From Cydia pomonella (Eukaryota; Arthropoda; Insecta; Lepidoptera; Tortricidae): a stretch of 64,000 bases of DNA. The notes beneath the pieces were generated by a model. It was not told the origin of the DNA. It did no database searches and saw only the letters and a program-made list of their open reading frames with translations. The position numbers were made by a program, and so were the translations under genes. Below, one piece after another: positions 55,389 to 64,000 of the stretch (its first letter is position 1; the number at the start of each line of letters is the position of its first letter). The DNA is taken from contig NC_084703.1 in assembly GCF_033807575.1 (NCBI RefSeq), positions 3,658,001 to 3,722,000 of the forward strand. Reading direction: 5' to 3'.

Positions 55389-55494
55389 TATAAGTACGTG
55401 TCATCCACGAAGACGCGCAGATTTGTCTAATCTAATCCTTAATAACATTACAATAAGAGTCAAGGTCGCGTCTTCGTGAATGACACGACTTATA
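55389..55494. mobile_element. MITE, family B, copy 4
   Basis: TAAGTACGTGTCATCCACGA is mirrored by TTCGTGAATGACACGACTTA. Confidence 0.85.
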
Positions 55495-57191
55495 CCCATG
55501 TTACTTTTTTCGTAAATGCAGTAACATTATAAAAGTAAGACACTAATCTTTTAGTAGGTTTTTGCAATTTGAAACTTGAAGTATAAAAAATTAACATAAG
55601 TGTATCACCACATTATATCTACATAAAAGTCTCAAGCAAACATCAACCATAAGGACGGTAAAATATAAATCATTTTACCATACGCATTATCTATAAAAAA
55701 TCTCCCTCAACATTAAAAATATCTTAAACCTACACAATTTCGTACAACATACATGGATCTAGACAGTCGATTTGCGACTTTTAGTATGAAGCATAAGGAT
55801 CATTTTCGAACGAGTGACTGTACCGATTAAATACATCAGGTAACGAGACGTATAACTGGGGCGAATCTACATATTTTGCATTAATGGAAATCTCTTTTAC
55901 ATGCCGAAGGCCGCTAAATTTTTTTTTTTAATTTTTCCTTTTTGTTTTTACACGTATCAATCCTTTTACATTGCACCATGAAGGCTTTTGAATGAAACCT
56001 CATGTTTACAAAAATCATTTCAAGATTATTTGGAACATTAGCTTACTCTTTTCAATTCACTACAGTACCTTCGGCGCAACACCTGCCAGACATCTATCTC
56101 TGTCTGCAATGACAGCTCTCTCTCTGACATGCAGATTCGCCCCCTAAGCCTAACTAAAGTGATGGGCCTCGGTGGGTACTTACCCAATCTAACTCCCAGC
56201 CAAAATGTCTCATACATTCATACATACATACATTTTGGCTTGCGAAGGTAGCTTTACCAATAAATAATATGTCACGTAGTGTAAACATACGGGCGGGCAT
56301 TTTGTGCGGTTGCTTTTTTTTTGTAAATTGTTCATAGACAATTGGTCATCATATATAGTGTTTTAAAATAAAGATGTTAGTATCAATAATATGATCTAAA
56401 GCGTTTTATATGGAAGAAAGCGTTTTGCGTTTATTTTTTATTTTTCATGAAATTCAAAAGGCATAAACAATTTATGATCAGTCTCAAAGAAGTCAGGCAT
56501 TATTTCGTACTAACATCTCTATTAAAACTACCATATTTTTATGTCAAATATCGCCATATACGTCATTATTTTTGGCTCGTTGAACTTATATGCAATTTAA
56601 CCTGATTTTCTTTTATTTTTTGTTACATTTACATGTTACTTAATTGAAAGATGCATCTAAGGCTTGCCTCACACTGTGCAAACCAAACCAGACCAAAAAA
56701 GTCAAGTTGCCGAATGGTTATCGAAAACTAATTTTCAAGTTGTGTCGCACGTGACAACTAGTCATCATTTGGTTGCCCGTGTAAAGTAGGCTTTAGGACG
56801 TCCGTTAGCCGGCGCGGATACACGCACGCGGATGCCATTGTAGGTAAAATCCACCGCACGCGTCCGCGACAGTTAGCGTTGCTGATATTATTTTACGTTA
56901 ACCCGACGAAGGGTCTTATACAACCTTTAATTTGGTAGTAGACAAAAGAAAGCCTCGCACCCCCGCCCGACGATGGCACTCGCCGCTTTGCGGCATAAGC
57001 TAAACGGCAACCAAGCCGAAAGAGATTACAAAAACGAAAAAAATTTAAAGCATAATCTGAGTGACTAACAGCGTAGCAATCTTTGGTTCGGCCCGCGATC
57101 AATTCCTCAATCACAAGCGCTCGGCTCGGCTTGCCCGCTCGGCCAATCAGAGAGGAGCTACCTAGGTTCTGATTGGCTGGTTGTTGACGGG
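55495..57191. other. Downstream of luna; probable 3' UTR in part
   Basis: Non-coding. A partial GC-rich foldback (GGACGTCCGTTAGCCGGCGC) at 56795-56905 copies 40735-40869. Minus-strand AATAAA occurs near 56435, but the cleavage site cannot be set from sequence. Confidence 0.35.
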
Positions 57192-57367
57192 CTACGCGTG
57201 TCGCTTGGCGTGCAGCGCGAGGTGGTCGGAGCGGCTGAAGCAGCGCTCGCAGTGGCGGCAGCGGAAGGGTTTGGCGCCCGTGTGTTTGCGATAGTGCCGA
57301 GTGAGCTCGTCGGAGCGCGCGAAGCGCCATTCGCAGCCGTCCCATGAACACTTGTAGGGTTTTTCAC
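57192..57367 (-). CDS. luna: Kruppel-like factor (luna/KLF6-7), last exon: zinc fingers 2 and 3
   Basis: The minus-strand exon starts after acceptor TTTCAG (AG at 57369-57368), enters in phase 1 (final G of the previous exon plus GT makes Gly) and ends at TAG 57194-57192. It encodes GEKPYKCSWDGCEWRFARSD then ELTRHYRKHTG (finger 2, C-x4-C...H-x3-H), and AKPFRCRHCERCFSRSDHLA then LHAKRHA (finger 3, C-x2-C). Ending the protein at the third finger is characteristic of KLFs. CxRCFSRSDH, with Cys at that position, and CEWRFARSDELTRHYRKH favour the KLF6/7 class over KLF1/2/4/5. KLFs are nuclear factors that bind GC/CACCC boxes. Where most family members have LHMKRH this reads LHAKRH, a conservative oddity outside the zinc ligands. 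The exon is GC-rich against AT-rich flanks. Confidence 0.95.
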
Positions 57368-57424
57368 CTGAAATTATTATGATTCTTGGATAAATATTGA
57401 TTTATAAGAAGTAATGTTCATTAA

Positions 57425-57530
57425 AATAATATCTTATAAACTGAAGTAGATGTCATATACTCCAGAAAAAGTGACTAAGCCAGCCCTCCAGTGGCTGAGG
57501 CAGATTCAAATCGGTGTCTTCGGCAAAAAA
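57425..57530 (-). mobile_element. SINE 3' fragment in the luna intron
   Basis: TTATAAACTGAAGTAGATGT and ATACTCCAGAAAAAGTGACT match, reversed, the 3' block of the SINE at 49583-49725. The following CCCTCCAGTGGCTGAGGCAG is degraded head sequence. Confidence 0.5.
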
Positions 57531-57595
57531 TTTAAATAATTATGTTCTAGATCCTAAAATTAAGTCCTAAAGAAAATTTTGATTTTATGATCATG

Positions 57596-58576
57596 GTGTC
57601 CATAATTGGACCGCTGTGTACCTGTATGTGTCCGTTAGTGAACCTTCAAATGCGTGCTCTTGGTGTACACTTTATCGCAGGCGGAGAATGGATTGGCTAC
57701 TATAACCCAGTGTCCATAATTGAGATACTGTACCTGCGTCTGTCCATTTGGTCTTGGTATACGCCTTGTCGCAGGCAGGGAACGGATCGGCTACTGTAAC
57801 CCAGTGTCCATAATTGGGCTACTGTACCTGTGTGTGTCCGTTTGTGGGCCTTCAGATGCGAGTTCTTAGTATACAACTTGTCACAGACAGTAAACGCGTC
57901 AGCTACTGTAACCCAGTGTCCATAATTGGGCTACTGTACTTGTGTGTCCGTTTGTGGGCCTTCAGATGCGAGTTCTTAGTATACAACTTGTCACAGACAG
58001 TAAACGCGTCAGCTACTGTAACCCAGTGTCCATAATTGGGCTACTGTACTTGTGTGTCCGTTTGTGGGCCTTCAGATGCGAGTAATTAGTATACGCCTTG
58101 TCGCAGTCAGTGAACGGATCAGCTACTGTAACCCAGTGTCCATAATTGGGCTACTGTACCTGTGTGTGTCCGTTTGTGGGCCTTCAGATGCGAGTTCTTA
58201 GTATACAACTTGTCACAGACAGTAAACGCGTCAGCTACTGTAACCCAGTGTCCATAATTGGGCTACTGTACTTGTGTGTCCGTTTGTGGGCCTTCAGATG
58301 CGAGTACTTAGTATACGCCTTGTCGCAGTCAGTGAACGGATCAGCTACTGTAAGCCAGTGTCCATAATTGGGATGCTGTATCAGTGTGTGTCCGTTTGTG
58401 GGCCTTTAGATGCGAGCTCTTAGTGTACACCTAGTCGCAGGCGGGGAATGGATTGGCTACTGTAATCCAGTGTCCATAATTGGGCTACTGCGCTTGTGTG
58501 TGTCCGTATGTGGGCCATCAGATGCGATGGAGTACATCTTATCGCAGGCGGGGAACGTATCGGCTACTGTAAGCCA
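57596..58576 (-). repeat. Tandem array of nine partial luna finger-1 exon copies
   Basis: Units start (plus strand GTGTCCATAATTG) at 57596, 57710, 57804, 57916, 58026, 58136, 58248, 58358 and 58470. Spacings are 114, 94, 112, 110, 110, 112, 110, 112 and 107 bp. The authentic exon forms a tenth unit from 58577. On the minus strand each unit holds the exon from about TTCCCTGCCTGTGACAAG to its donor, plus about 35 bp of intron joined back to mid-exon. The codons for ACDKVYTKSSHLKAHKRTHT are recognisable in all but the deleted 57710 unit. Units at 57804 and 58136 are identical. Several others have stops, frameshifts or lost donors. The first zinc-ligand Cys codon lies outside the duplicated segment, so no unit can encode a complete finger. 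A duplication-plus-unequal-exchange origin is inferred. Confidence 0.93.
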
Positions 58577-58600
58577 GTGTCCATAATTGGGTTACTGTAC

Positions 58601-58744
58601 CTGTGTGTGTCCGTTTGTGGGCCTTCAGATGCGAGCTCTTGGTGTACACCTTGTCACAGGCAGGGAACTCGCAGCGGTGGACGCGGCGGCGCGGGTCGGC
58701 GTGGGAGTGATGGCGGGGGGCGTGTCGGCGGGGCGGGCTAGGCT
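58601..58744 (-). CDS. luna: Kruppel-like factor (luna/KLF6-7), zinc finger 1 exon
   Basis: The minus-strand exon lies between acceptor TTCCAG (AG at 58746-58745) and donor ACACAG|GTACAG (GT at 58600-58599). It enters and leaves in phase 1, and its 144 nt join in frame to the finger 2/3 exon. It encodes a His/Arg/Pro-rich linker, PSPPRRHAPRHHSHADPRRR, then finger 1, VHRCEFPACDKVYTKSSHLK then AHKRTHTG (C-x4-C...H-x3-H). RRVHRC-F-xx-C-KVYTKSSHLKAH is the first finger of KLF6/7 proteins, and splitting the gene in the HTG/EKPY linker is a usual KLF intron position. Upstream exons with the acidic N-terminus were not found in the remaining 5 kb. The downstream intron is filled with copies of this exon's 3' half. 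Confidence 0.95.
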
Positions 58745-59061
58745 CTGGAATATGGAAGTTTTATATGAATTATGGTAAGGGACCAGGTAAAAAATATTAA
58801 ATTATAACACAAATTGACTTAGCCCCACACTAAGCCATACTTGATAACTTAATTTAAATTTAATTTCTGTGACAATGATTATTATTTAAAATGTTACAAT
58901 TGACATTTGATTTGATTTATTTTTTATTCGTTTTAATTCTTTTAAATACACTCAAAGCATTAGTGCCTAGTTATCTAACAAATGAAATGTGCGCTCTGTA
59001 TTAGATATTTATTCCGGTTTAACAATGAATCTTATGTACTTAGTTTAACTACCGGACGGTT
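58745..59061. other. luna intron, unique AT-rich part
   Basis: Immediately upstream of the finger-1 exon. A short ACAAATTGACTTAGCCCCAC fragment near 58809 is a SINE 3' remnant. No further exon recognised. Confidence 0.5.
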
Positions 59062-59335
59062 TTGACGACCGGTTTGGCCTAGTGGGTAGTGACCCTGCGT
59101 ATGAAGCTGATGGTCCCGGGTTCAAATCCTGGTAAGGGCATTTATTCGTGTGATGAGCATGGATATTTGTTCCTGAGTCATGGGTGTTTTCTATGTATTT
59201 AAGTATTTTTAAATATTTATATATTATATATATCGTTGTCTAAGCACCCTCAACACAAGCCTTATTGCGCTTACTGTGGGACTTAGTCAATTTGCGTAAT
59301 AATGTCCTATAATATTTATTTATTTATTTAACTAA
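59062..59335 (+). mobile_element. tRNA-headed SINE in the luna intron
   Basis: GACGACCGGTTTGGCCTAGT, box B GGGTTCAAATCCTGGTAAGG and 3' end TGCGCTTACTGTGGGACTTA. Near-identical to 33586-33855 and 38247-38520. Confidence 0.9.
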
Positions 59336-59439
59336 ATTTGTAAGTCATTTTTTTGAGCGATTAATGTATGTTAGACTTTAAGTAATTAGCACGTAAAGCT
59401 GTTAGTACTGATTTAATGGCAAATAAATAAATAACTGAC

Positions 59440-59640
59440 ATAAGCTCAATAAGGCTTGTGTTATGGGTACTAGACTCTGATATAATACGACTAGATAAAT
59501 ACTTAAACACATAGAAAACATCCATAATTCAGGACGAAATATTTGTAATGCACATAAAATGAGCTTACCAGGATTTAAACCTGGGACCTACTGCTTTGTA
59601 GGCAAGTTCACTACCGACTAGACTAGGAGACGGTTAAGAG
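59440..59640 (-). mobile_element. tRNA-headed SINE, degraded
   Basis: AAGCTCAATAAGGCTTGTGT, then ATAGAAAACATCCATAATTC, then CTTACCAGGATTTAAACCTG. A diverged minus-strand copy. Confidence 0.75.
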
Positions 59641-59737
59641 GACAATAAATCGCTTCTAAGTACAAAAAAACGCAGGCATTTTCCTCAATGGATATTCACG
59701 TTATGGATAATAGTTTTACAATACATATTGTGCCTAT

Positions 59738-59967
59738 GTTGACAACTGGAGTCGCATAGTCTGTAATTTTCTGTACAAAACAGTCTGCCGATTTTTGCGG
59801 GGGAGGGGCGCGACATATATATATATAACCCATACCATATAAGCCATATATATATATATATATGGCTTGGAATGTATGTCAGATAAACGTCAGTCCATAC
59901 AATTCATTCCCATTGGCTGAGGTTTTCGATAGAGTAAGCTCTTAAAGGCGACTCCAGTTGTTAAATC
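59738..59967. mobile_element. Foldback element with an (AT)n core
   Basis: GTTGACAACTGGAGTCGC is mirrored by GCGACTCCAGTTGTTAA. The interior has two (AT)n runs at about 59815-59866, separated by AACCCATACCATATAAGCC. Confidence 0.65.
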
Positions 59968-60261
59968 CTCCAAGATGTTAACCATAGCAACGGAGGGTTT
60001 TTTTTTCCATTATCATGATATTATTAGCTGTGGTTAAAATATGTCAAATTGCGAAAAAATATTCCCTATAATTTATTTATTCTTTGTTCTAAGAATAAAG
60101 AATAAAAAAAAAATTGCGACAAAATATTCCCTATAATTTTAATATCCAGAGAGGAAAATGGGGACTAGGTTTACAGTTATACGACATTTATGCATGCTAC
60201 CAAAAATATATATACATTACATACTAATCTTTGTCCGGGAAAGTCGCCATGCGTACTAAAG

Positions 60262-60375
60262 TAAAGTAATGCTAAGCACGAAGTATTTCGTACATTGAAC
60301 CGCCTGTTTCTGTCTCTATCGCACGCGCATAATTATATTGCTGTCCCGCTCGCACAGTGGCATTGACCGCCCGGA
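60262..60375. mobile_element. MITE, family H, left end
   Basis: AAGTAATGCTAAGCACGAAG, TATTTCGTACATTGAACCGC and CTATCGCACGCGCATAATTA. Confidence 0.6.
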
Positions 60376-60426
60376 CAGCAATATAATTAGAACTATATAG
60401 TATAATTAAGGTATAAGTATAGTTTT

Positions 60427-60543
60427 TGAAGGGTCGGCAACACGCATATATCTCTTGTATTGCAGGCGCCCATAGGCTACAGTGACTGCTTACCATCAGG
60501 CGGGCCGCATGCATGTTTGCCAATGAACTAGTATAAAAAAAAA
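60427..60543 (+). mobile_element. LINE 3'-end fragment
   Basis: GAAGGGTCGGCAACACGCAT, TGCTTACCATCAGGCGGGCC and an A-rich end, the plus-orientation 3' end of the LINE at 4501-4957. Confidence 0.75.
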
Positions 60544-60874
60544 TATCGCCGTAAATATTATTACCTCCACGGCTACCACGAGTTGGCAATTGACATTTAC
60601 GTTACTGCGTGAACTCAATGGCATTCCGTCTTTATCACACCAATACAGTGTCAAGTTATTGCAGTTCAAATTTCAGTGCATAATTAATACTCGATAAACT
60701 AATATATATTAAATTACGCCTGACTATCTCAATATTACATATTATCACACTGATCGCTTATAACCTGAGGGCGAATTCGACTCGTGAAATGGGAGTTCGT
60801 GAAATGACTGCCGTATTTTAACCAGTTATCGACACTGAAATATCGATGGTTTTCCCATAGATATATTTAATATA

Positions 60875-60947
60875 TTTTACTGTACATATGGTACTAGCAT
60901 ATTACGTTACTGTGTCGAACATTTAAAGGGCCATATGTACTGTAAAA
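60875..60947. repeat. Short foldback
   Basis: TTTTACTGTACATATGG is mirrored by CCATATGTACTGTAAAA. Confidence 0.7.
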
Positions 60948-61206
60948 CGTTGTACGATACATGTGCGAATAGCAACTCATGTCGATTTATTAATTTATCG
61001 CCACTCGTTTCGAATTTCCTATTTTTCGCACTTTATCGTAATGTACTATTTATTTATTATGTTTTAATTGTAAGTGCGTAAGTATTGTACCTACTAGTAT
61101 TATTTCGGAGACGACAATATATAATAAAGTATATTTTAAAAGGCCGCTTAATTGAGTAAGTTACGAATATTCTTTCAAAATAAAGAAAAACTTTTAGACA
61201 ATAATT

Positions 61207-61420
61207 ACATTTTTGGTACAAGATGTTATCGCTGACTGTACTTTTCATTCCACATGCAACTAATAGTCATTGAAATAGTTTGTTCACAAGGTTCCCCTGC
61301 GCTCCCTCCTGTCTCCATCATCAGATCAGCTCCATGTCATTTACATATGTATGCAAAGTTAGATCCGACGTCATTCAGCCGCTTTAATGTCGAGCAGTCT
61401 TTCTGGACCTCGTCGATTCA
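61207..61420. repeat. Dispersed repeat with TGACTGTACTT end
   Basis: TTTTTGGTACAAGATGTTAT, CGCTGACTGTACTTTTC and TCTCCATCATCAGATCAGCT are shared with 31926-32460 and the termini of 17862-19326. Confidence 0.6.
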
Positions 61421-61461
61421 GGAGCGAAAACAGATTTCATATATTTTTTTAATTGCTCCTA

Positions 61462-61920
61462 GTTAGGGTTCCGTAGGTAACCATGTCCGTCTGTCTGTCT
61501 GTCTGTCCGAGGCTTTGCTCCGTGGTCGTTAGTGCTAGAAAGCTGATATTTGGCATGGATATATAAATCAACAAAGCCGACAAAGTCGTAGAATAAAATC
61601 TATTTTTTTTTATTCAGGGTTTCTAGGACGTAAATTAGGAATGTTTTTTTTTTTGCTTCAACCCGACAGTGTGGGATATCGTTTGAAAGGTCTTTCAAAA
61701 CTAATAGGGGTCTTCAATAAACATTTTTTGATAAAGTGAATATATTAGGAGGTAATCGCTCCGAATGAAATAAAAATGTGTACCTCTAACTTTTGAACCA
61801 TAGGTCAAAAAAATCGTGGAAGTACAGCTTAAGAAAGACATTAAATGAAAGCAAACATGATCAGTTTAGCTGTTTTTGAATTATCGCAAAAAGTTTCGCC
61901 TTCATTTTGAATTAGAATAT
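61462..61920. repeat. GGGTTCCGTAGG-type element with (GTCT)n
   Basis: AGTTAGGGTTCCGTAGGTAA, then a GTCTGTCTGTCTGTCC microsatellite, then GAGGCTTTGCTCCGTGGTCG and CAAAGTCGTAGAATAAAATC. A distinct subtype of the GGGTTCCGT repeats. Right boundary approximate. Confidence 0.6.
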
Positions 61921-62349
61921 TGCAAATCGGAATTTCGGCTTCGTAGAGTGTTATCTCTTTCTCTATCATTGTCTCTAACTGTCACTGTCGCACTAATATG
62001 GAAGAGTAATAAAGAGAGATGACTACTCTACGCTAAGGAGCGTTAACGATTGGCACTTTCTAAGTACCCTGGTGAAAGCATTTGAAACTGATTTAAGAAG
62101 TCGGTTCTTTGATGTTCAAGTTAATAAAAGTGAAACCTACAAAATTCAAGTCACAAACAACATGTACGACTTATAAAAAATGGACTTCGCACATTGAACC
62201 GCCATTTCTTTGAAAAGTTTGAAAAGTTCATTGCACGTGGTGAAACTTGCTAAAATAAGGACGCCAAGCTCGAACAATTTCGCACATTGACTCGCCTATA
62301 ACATTGAGGCAAACGAGGGCGCGGTAGAAGAATGTCATGGACGAGAAAT
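61921..62349. other. Intergenic with a family-H fragment
   Basis: AATAAGGACGCCAAGCTCGA then CAATTTCGCACATTGACTCG at 62254-62300 is a family-H MITE end. The rest has no recognisable feature. Confidence 0.5.
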
Positions 62350-62565
62350 GAAAACCGGACAAGTGCGAGTCAGACTCGCCCACCGACGGTTCCTTACTTT
62401 TTAGTATTTGTTGTTTCAGCAGCATCAGAAATACATCTGTGAAAATTTTAACAAACTGTCACGGTTCATGAGATAGAGCCTGGTGACAGACGGACAGACA
62501 GACAGACAGAGGGACAGCGGAGCCTTAGTAATAGGGTCCCGTTTTACCCTTTGGGTACGGAACGA
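62350..62565. mobile_element. GGGTTCCGT-type SINE-like element
   Basis: GGACAAGTGCGAGTCAGACT, AGCCTGGTGACAGACGGACA and TTACCCTTTGGGTACGGAAC. Confidence 0.8.
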
Positions 62566-63141
62566 AACTGTGTGGAAGCTAGCAGCACGGAAAACGAATC
62601 CGCATGACTCCAGATAGTGACATACAGAAATAAGGTCACCGACCTGCGGGATGGAGATGGCACATGAAGAAGAAGACCAGCCTGTTTCTATCTCAATCGC
62701 ACGAGCGTAAGTATATTAGAATTTTTGTACCGAGATTTTTCTAAATAAATTCAGATGTCCCTAGCCCTAGGTAGATTTGCAATACTACGAGCTGTGAGAT
62801 GACAGAGTCGAATCGCGCCATTAATTTGGTTCAATAGGCGCACACATAGGTGATTATGTAATAATTATACTACCCGATAGCGACGCAAATTACAGGTTAA
62901 CTAAAACAATAACTAATATGACGTGTAATTATCTGCTGACTAAATCGAATGACGAATCCAGCAACGTACAAACTATTATGATGTATTCAAAAGGTACTTA
63001 AATACAAAATACATTACGTAGCGGCCCCCTTTTTTAAATATCTATCGTTAAATTTGAATAATCACAATTATTTAGCAATGGCGCTAGTGAGCACGTTGAT
63101 GGGCTCTCAAAGACACACTTCCCAACTCCTAAAACATTAAC
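62566..63141. other. Intergenic, nothing firmly recognised
   Basis: CCTGTTTCTATCTCAATCGC near 62682 is probably a family-H fragment. No gene signal. Confidence 0.35.
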
Positions 63142-63574
63142 TTAAGAGGCTGTCAATACCTAAAGCGCGCACACTGTCTATTTCTATCGGAGTAAATGAG
63201 ATAGCATTGTCGCATGTTACTGGGCCTGGGCAAGGGAATAATAAGAAAAATATTGAAATAAAAAAAAGTGGATAGTGTAATATTTTACTCAACCACGGTT
63301 TAGATATAAATGTTTTGAAATTGTGATTTTAATTGCAGACCCATAAGTCAAAACAATACATAGAACCGTTTAATTGTGATTTTAAGGCCAATCTTTGAAA
63401 TTATTTTCTATCGAGCCGATTTCGTTCAATCATGTATCGAGTACAACCACGGTCTTTGAAATATAATTAATATGGACATATATTTTTCTTACTTGACTAA
63501 ACCAAATAGTCTTTCTTAAAAAACTGTTTAAGTAACATCAATTTCAAGGACATTGGGTGTTGACAGCCTCTTAA
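63142..63574. mobile_element. TTAA-flanked element, family G, copy 2 (inverted)
   Basis: Starts TTAAGAGGCTGTCAATACC and ends GGGTGTTGACAGCCTCTTAA. It is the reverse complement of 32712-33152 along its whole length, with small indels and substitutions. Confidence 0.88.
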
Positions 63575-63926
63575 CAAAACCACTAATCAGTTTACTACCA
63601 CTGGTAATATCATTTCACACGAATATCATTCGTGTTCCATTCGTAAACTCATTATTGTCACATACGTTAATCATAATAATTCGATAGACGAAAACAAATT
63701 GGAGCTCTTTGACTGACTATCGGAAATTGAAATACGCAACGTTCGAAAACGGCCTAACAACGGTAAAACGTGGACTCTATAACGAAGGCATAGGGTATAT
63801 TTTAAGAGGGTAGTTTGTGGCTAACGTTGACATGTAGGTTTATAGAGCGACATTTGATGCCCAGTTTTGGTAAAATCGACGTGGATTGTGCGGCTACATC
63901 AACGTTTTGCTTGATTGAAAATTTCA

Positions 63927-64000
63927 GTACCCCTAGTGTAAATTTATTCGATAGCGAGACGTGACGTACGCGTTTGCGTTAAGTCTCATTTTGTATGGGA
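63927..64000. mobile_element. Foldback MITE (GTACCCCTAGTG ends), cut by the window edge
   Basis: GTACCCCTAGTGTAAATTTA then CGTTTGCGTTAAGTCTCATT is the left arm of the element at 4113-4303. Confidence 0.8.

Noticed and set aside
56893..57351. 152-codon minus-strand Arg/Ala-rich frame
   Set aside because: It overlaps the luna finger 2/3 exon in a different frame; the zinc-finger frame is unambiguous, so this is a GC-driven shadow.
57587..58778. Plus-strand open frames of 63-81 codons repeating GLLYLCVRLWAF-like sequence
   Set aside because: They are antisense shadows of the tandem luna finger-1 copies; the periodic similarity comes from the DNA repeat, and the real coding sense is the minus strand.

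Overview
This is a eukaryotic, AT-rich, repeat-dense window. It has no operons, and its coding exons are short, intron-split and bounded by GT/AG splice sites. The interspersed repeats point to a moth or butterfly (Lepidoptera): tRNA-headed SINEs, 3' ends of Jockey/CR1-like LINEs that read CAAGCATACGGCC near a poly-T tract, the GGGTTCCGT...ACGGAACCCTAAA elements, and many small foldback DNA elements. Species assignment is inference, because nothing here is species-diagnostic.

Two protein genes are well supported, both on the minus strand. (1) 16179-9788 holds a four-exon gene for a secreted pacifastin-family protein of about 556 residues. It encodes a split signal peptide, a roughly 410-residue Lys/Asp/Glu-rich region of four degenerate repeats, one canonical pacifastin domain, and a second domain with altered cysteine spacing. 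All intron phases agree across the model. (2) 58744-57192 holds the last two coding exons of a Kruppel-like factor of the KLF6/7 (Drosophila luna) class, encoding its three C2H2 fingers. The 5' exons lie beyond the window or were not found.

The most unusual feature is the luna intron between the finger-1 and finger-2/3 exons. It is filled by nine extra tandem copies, about 110 bp each, of the 3' half of the finger-1 exon, its splice donor and the adjoining intron. Two identical copies still form open, frame-preserving 78-nt exon-like blocks, but without the first zinc-ligand cysteine.

The remainder is mobile-element debris and spacer. 0-9 kb holds foldback elements, a 5S-rRNA-carrying SINE and two LINE C-termini. 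9.8-16.2 kb is the pacifastin gene with elements in its introns. 16.3-35.7 kb holds nested MITEs, LINEs, SINEs and hAT elements, including a LINE with a 16-bp target-site duplication and a 1.46-kb element with internal tandem repeats. 36-46 kb is rich in foldback elements, with three copies of one family and a 745-bp hAT element. 46-57 kb holds AT-rich sequence that may include luna 3' UTR, a 64-bp minisatellite, a long-TIR element and a 194-bp tandem triplication. 57-59 kb is luna, and 59-64 kb is repeats again. No rRNA gene, functional tRNA gene or CRISPR array was found.
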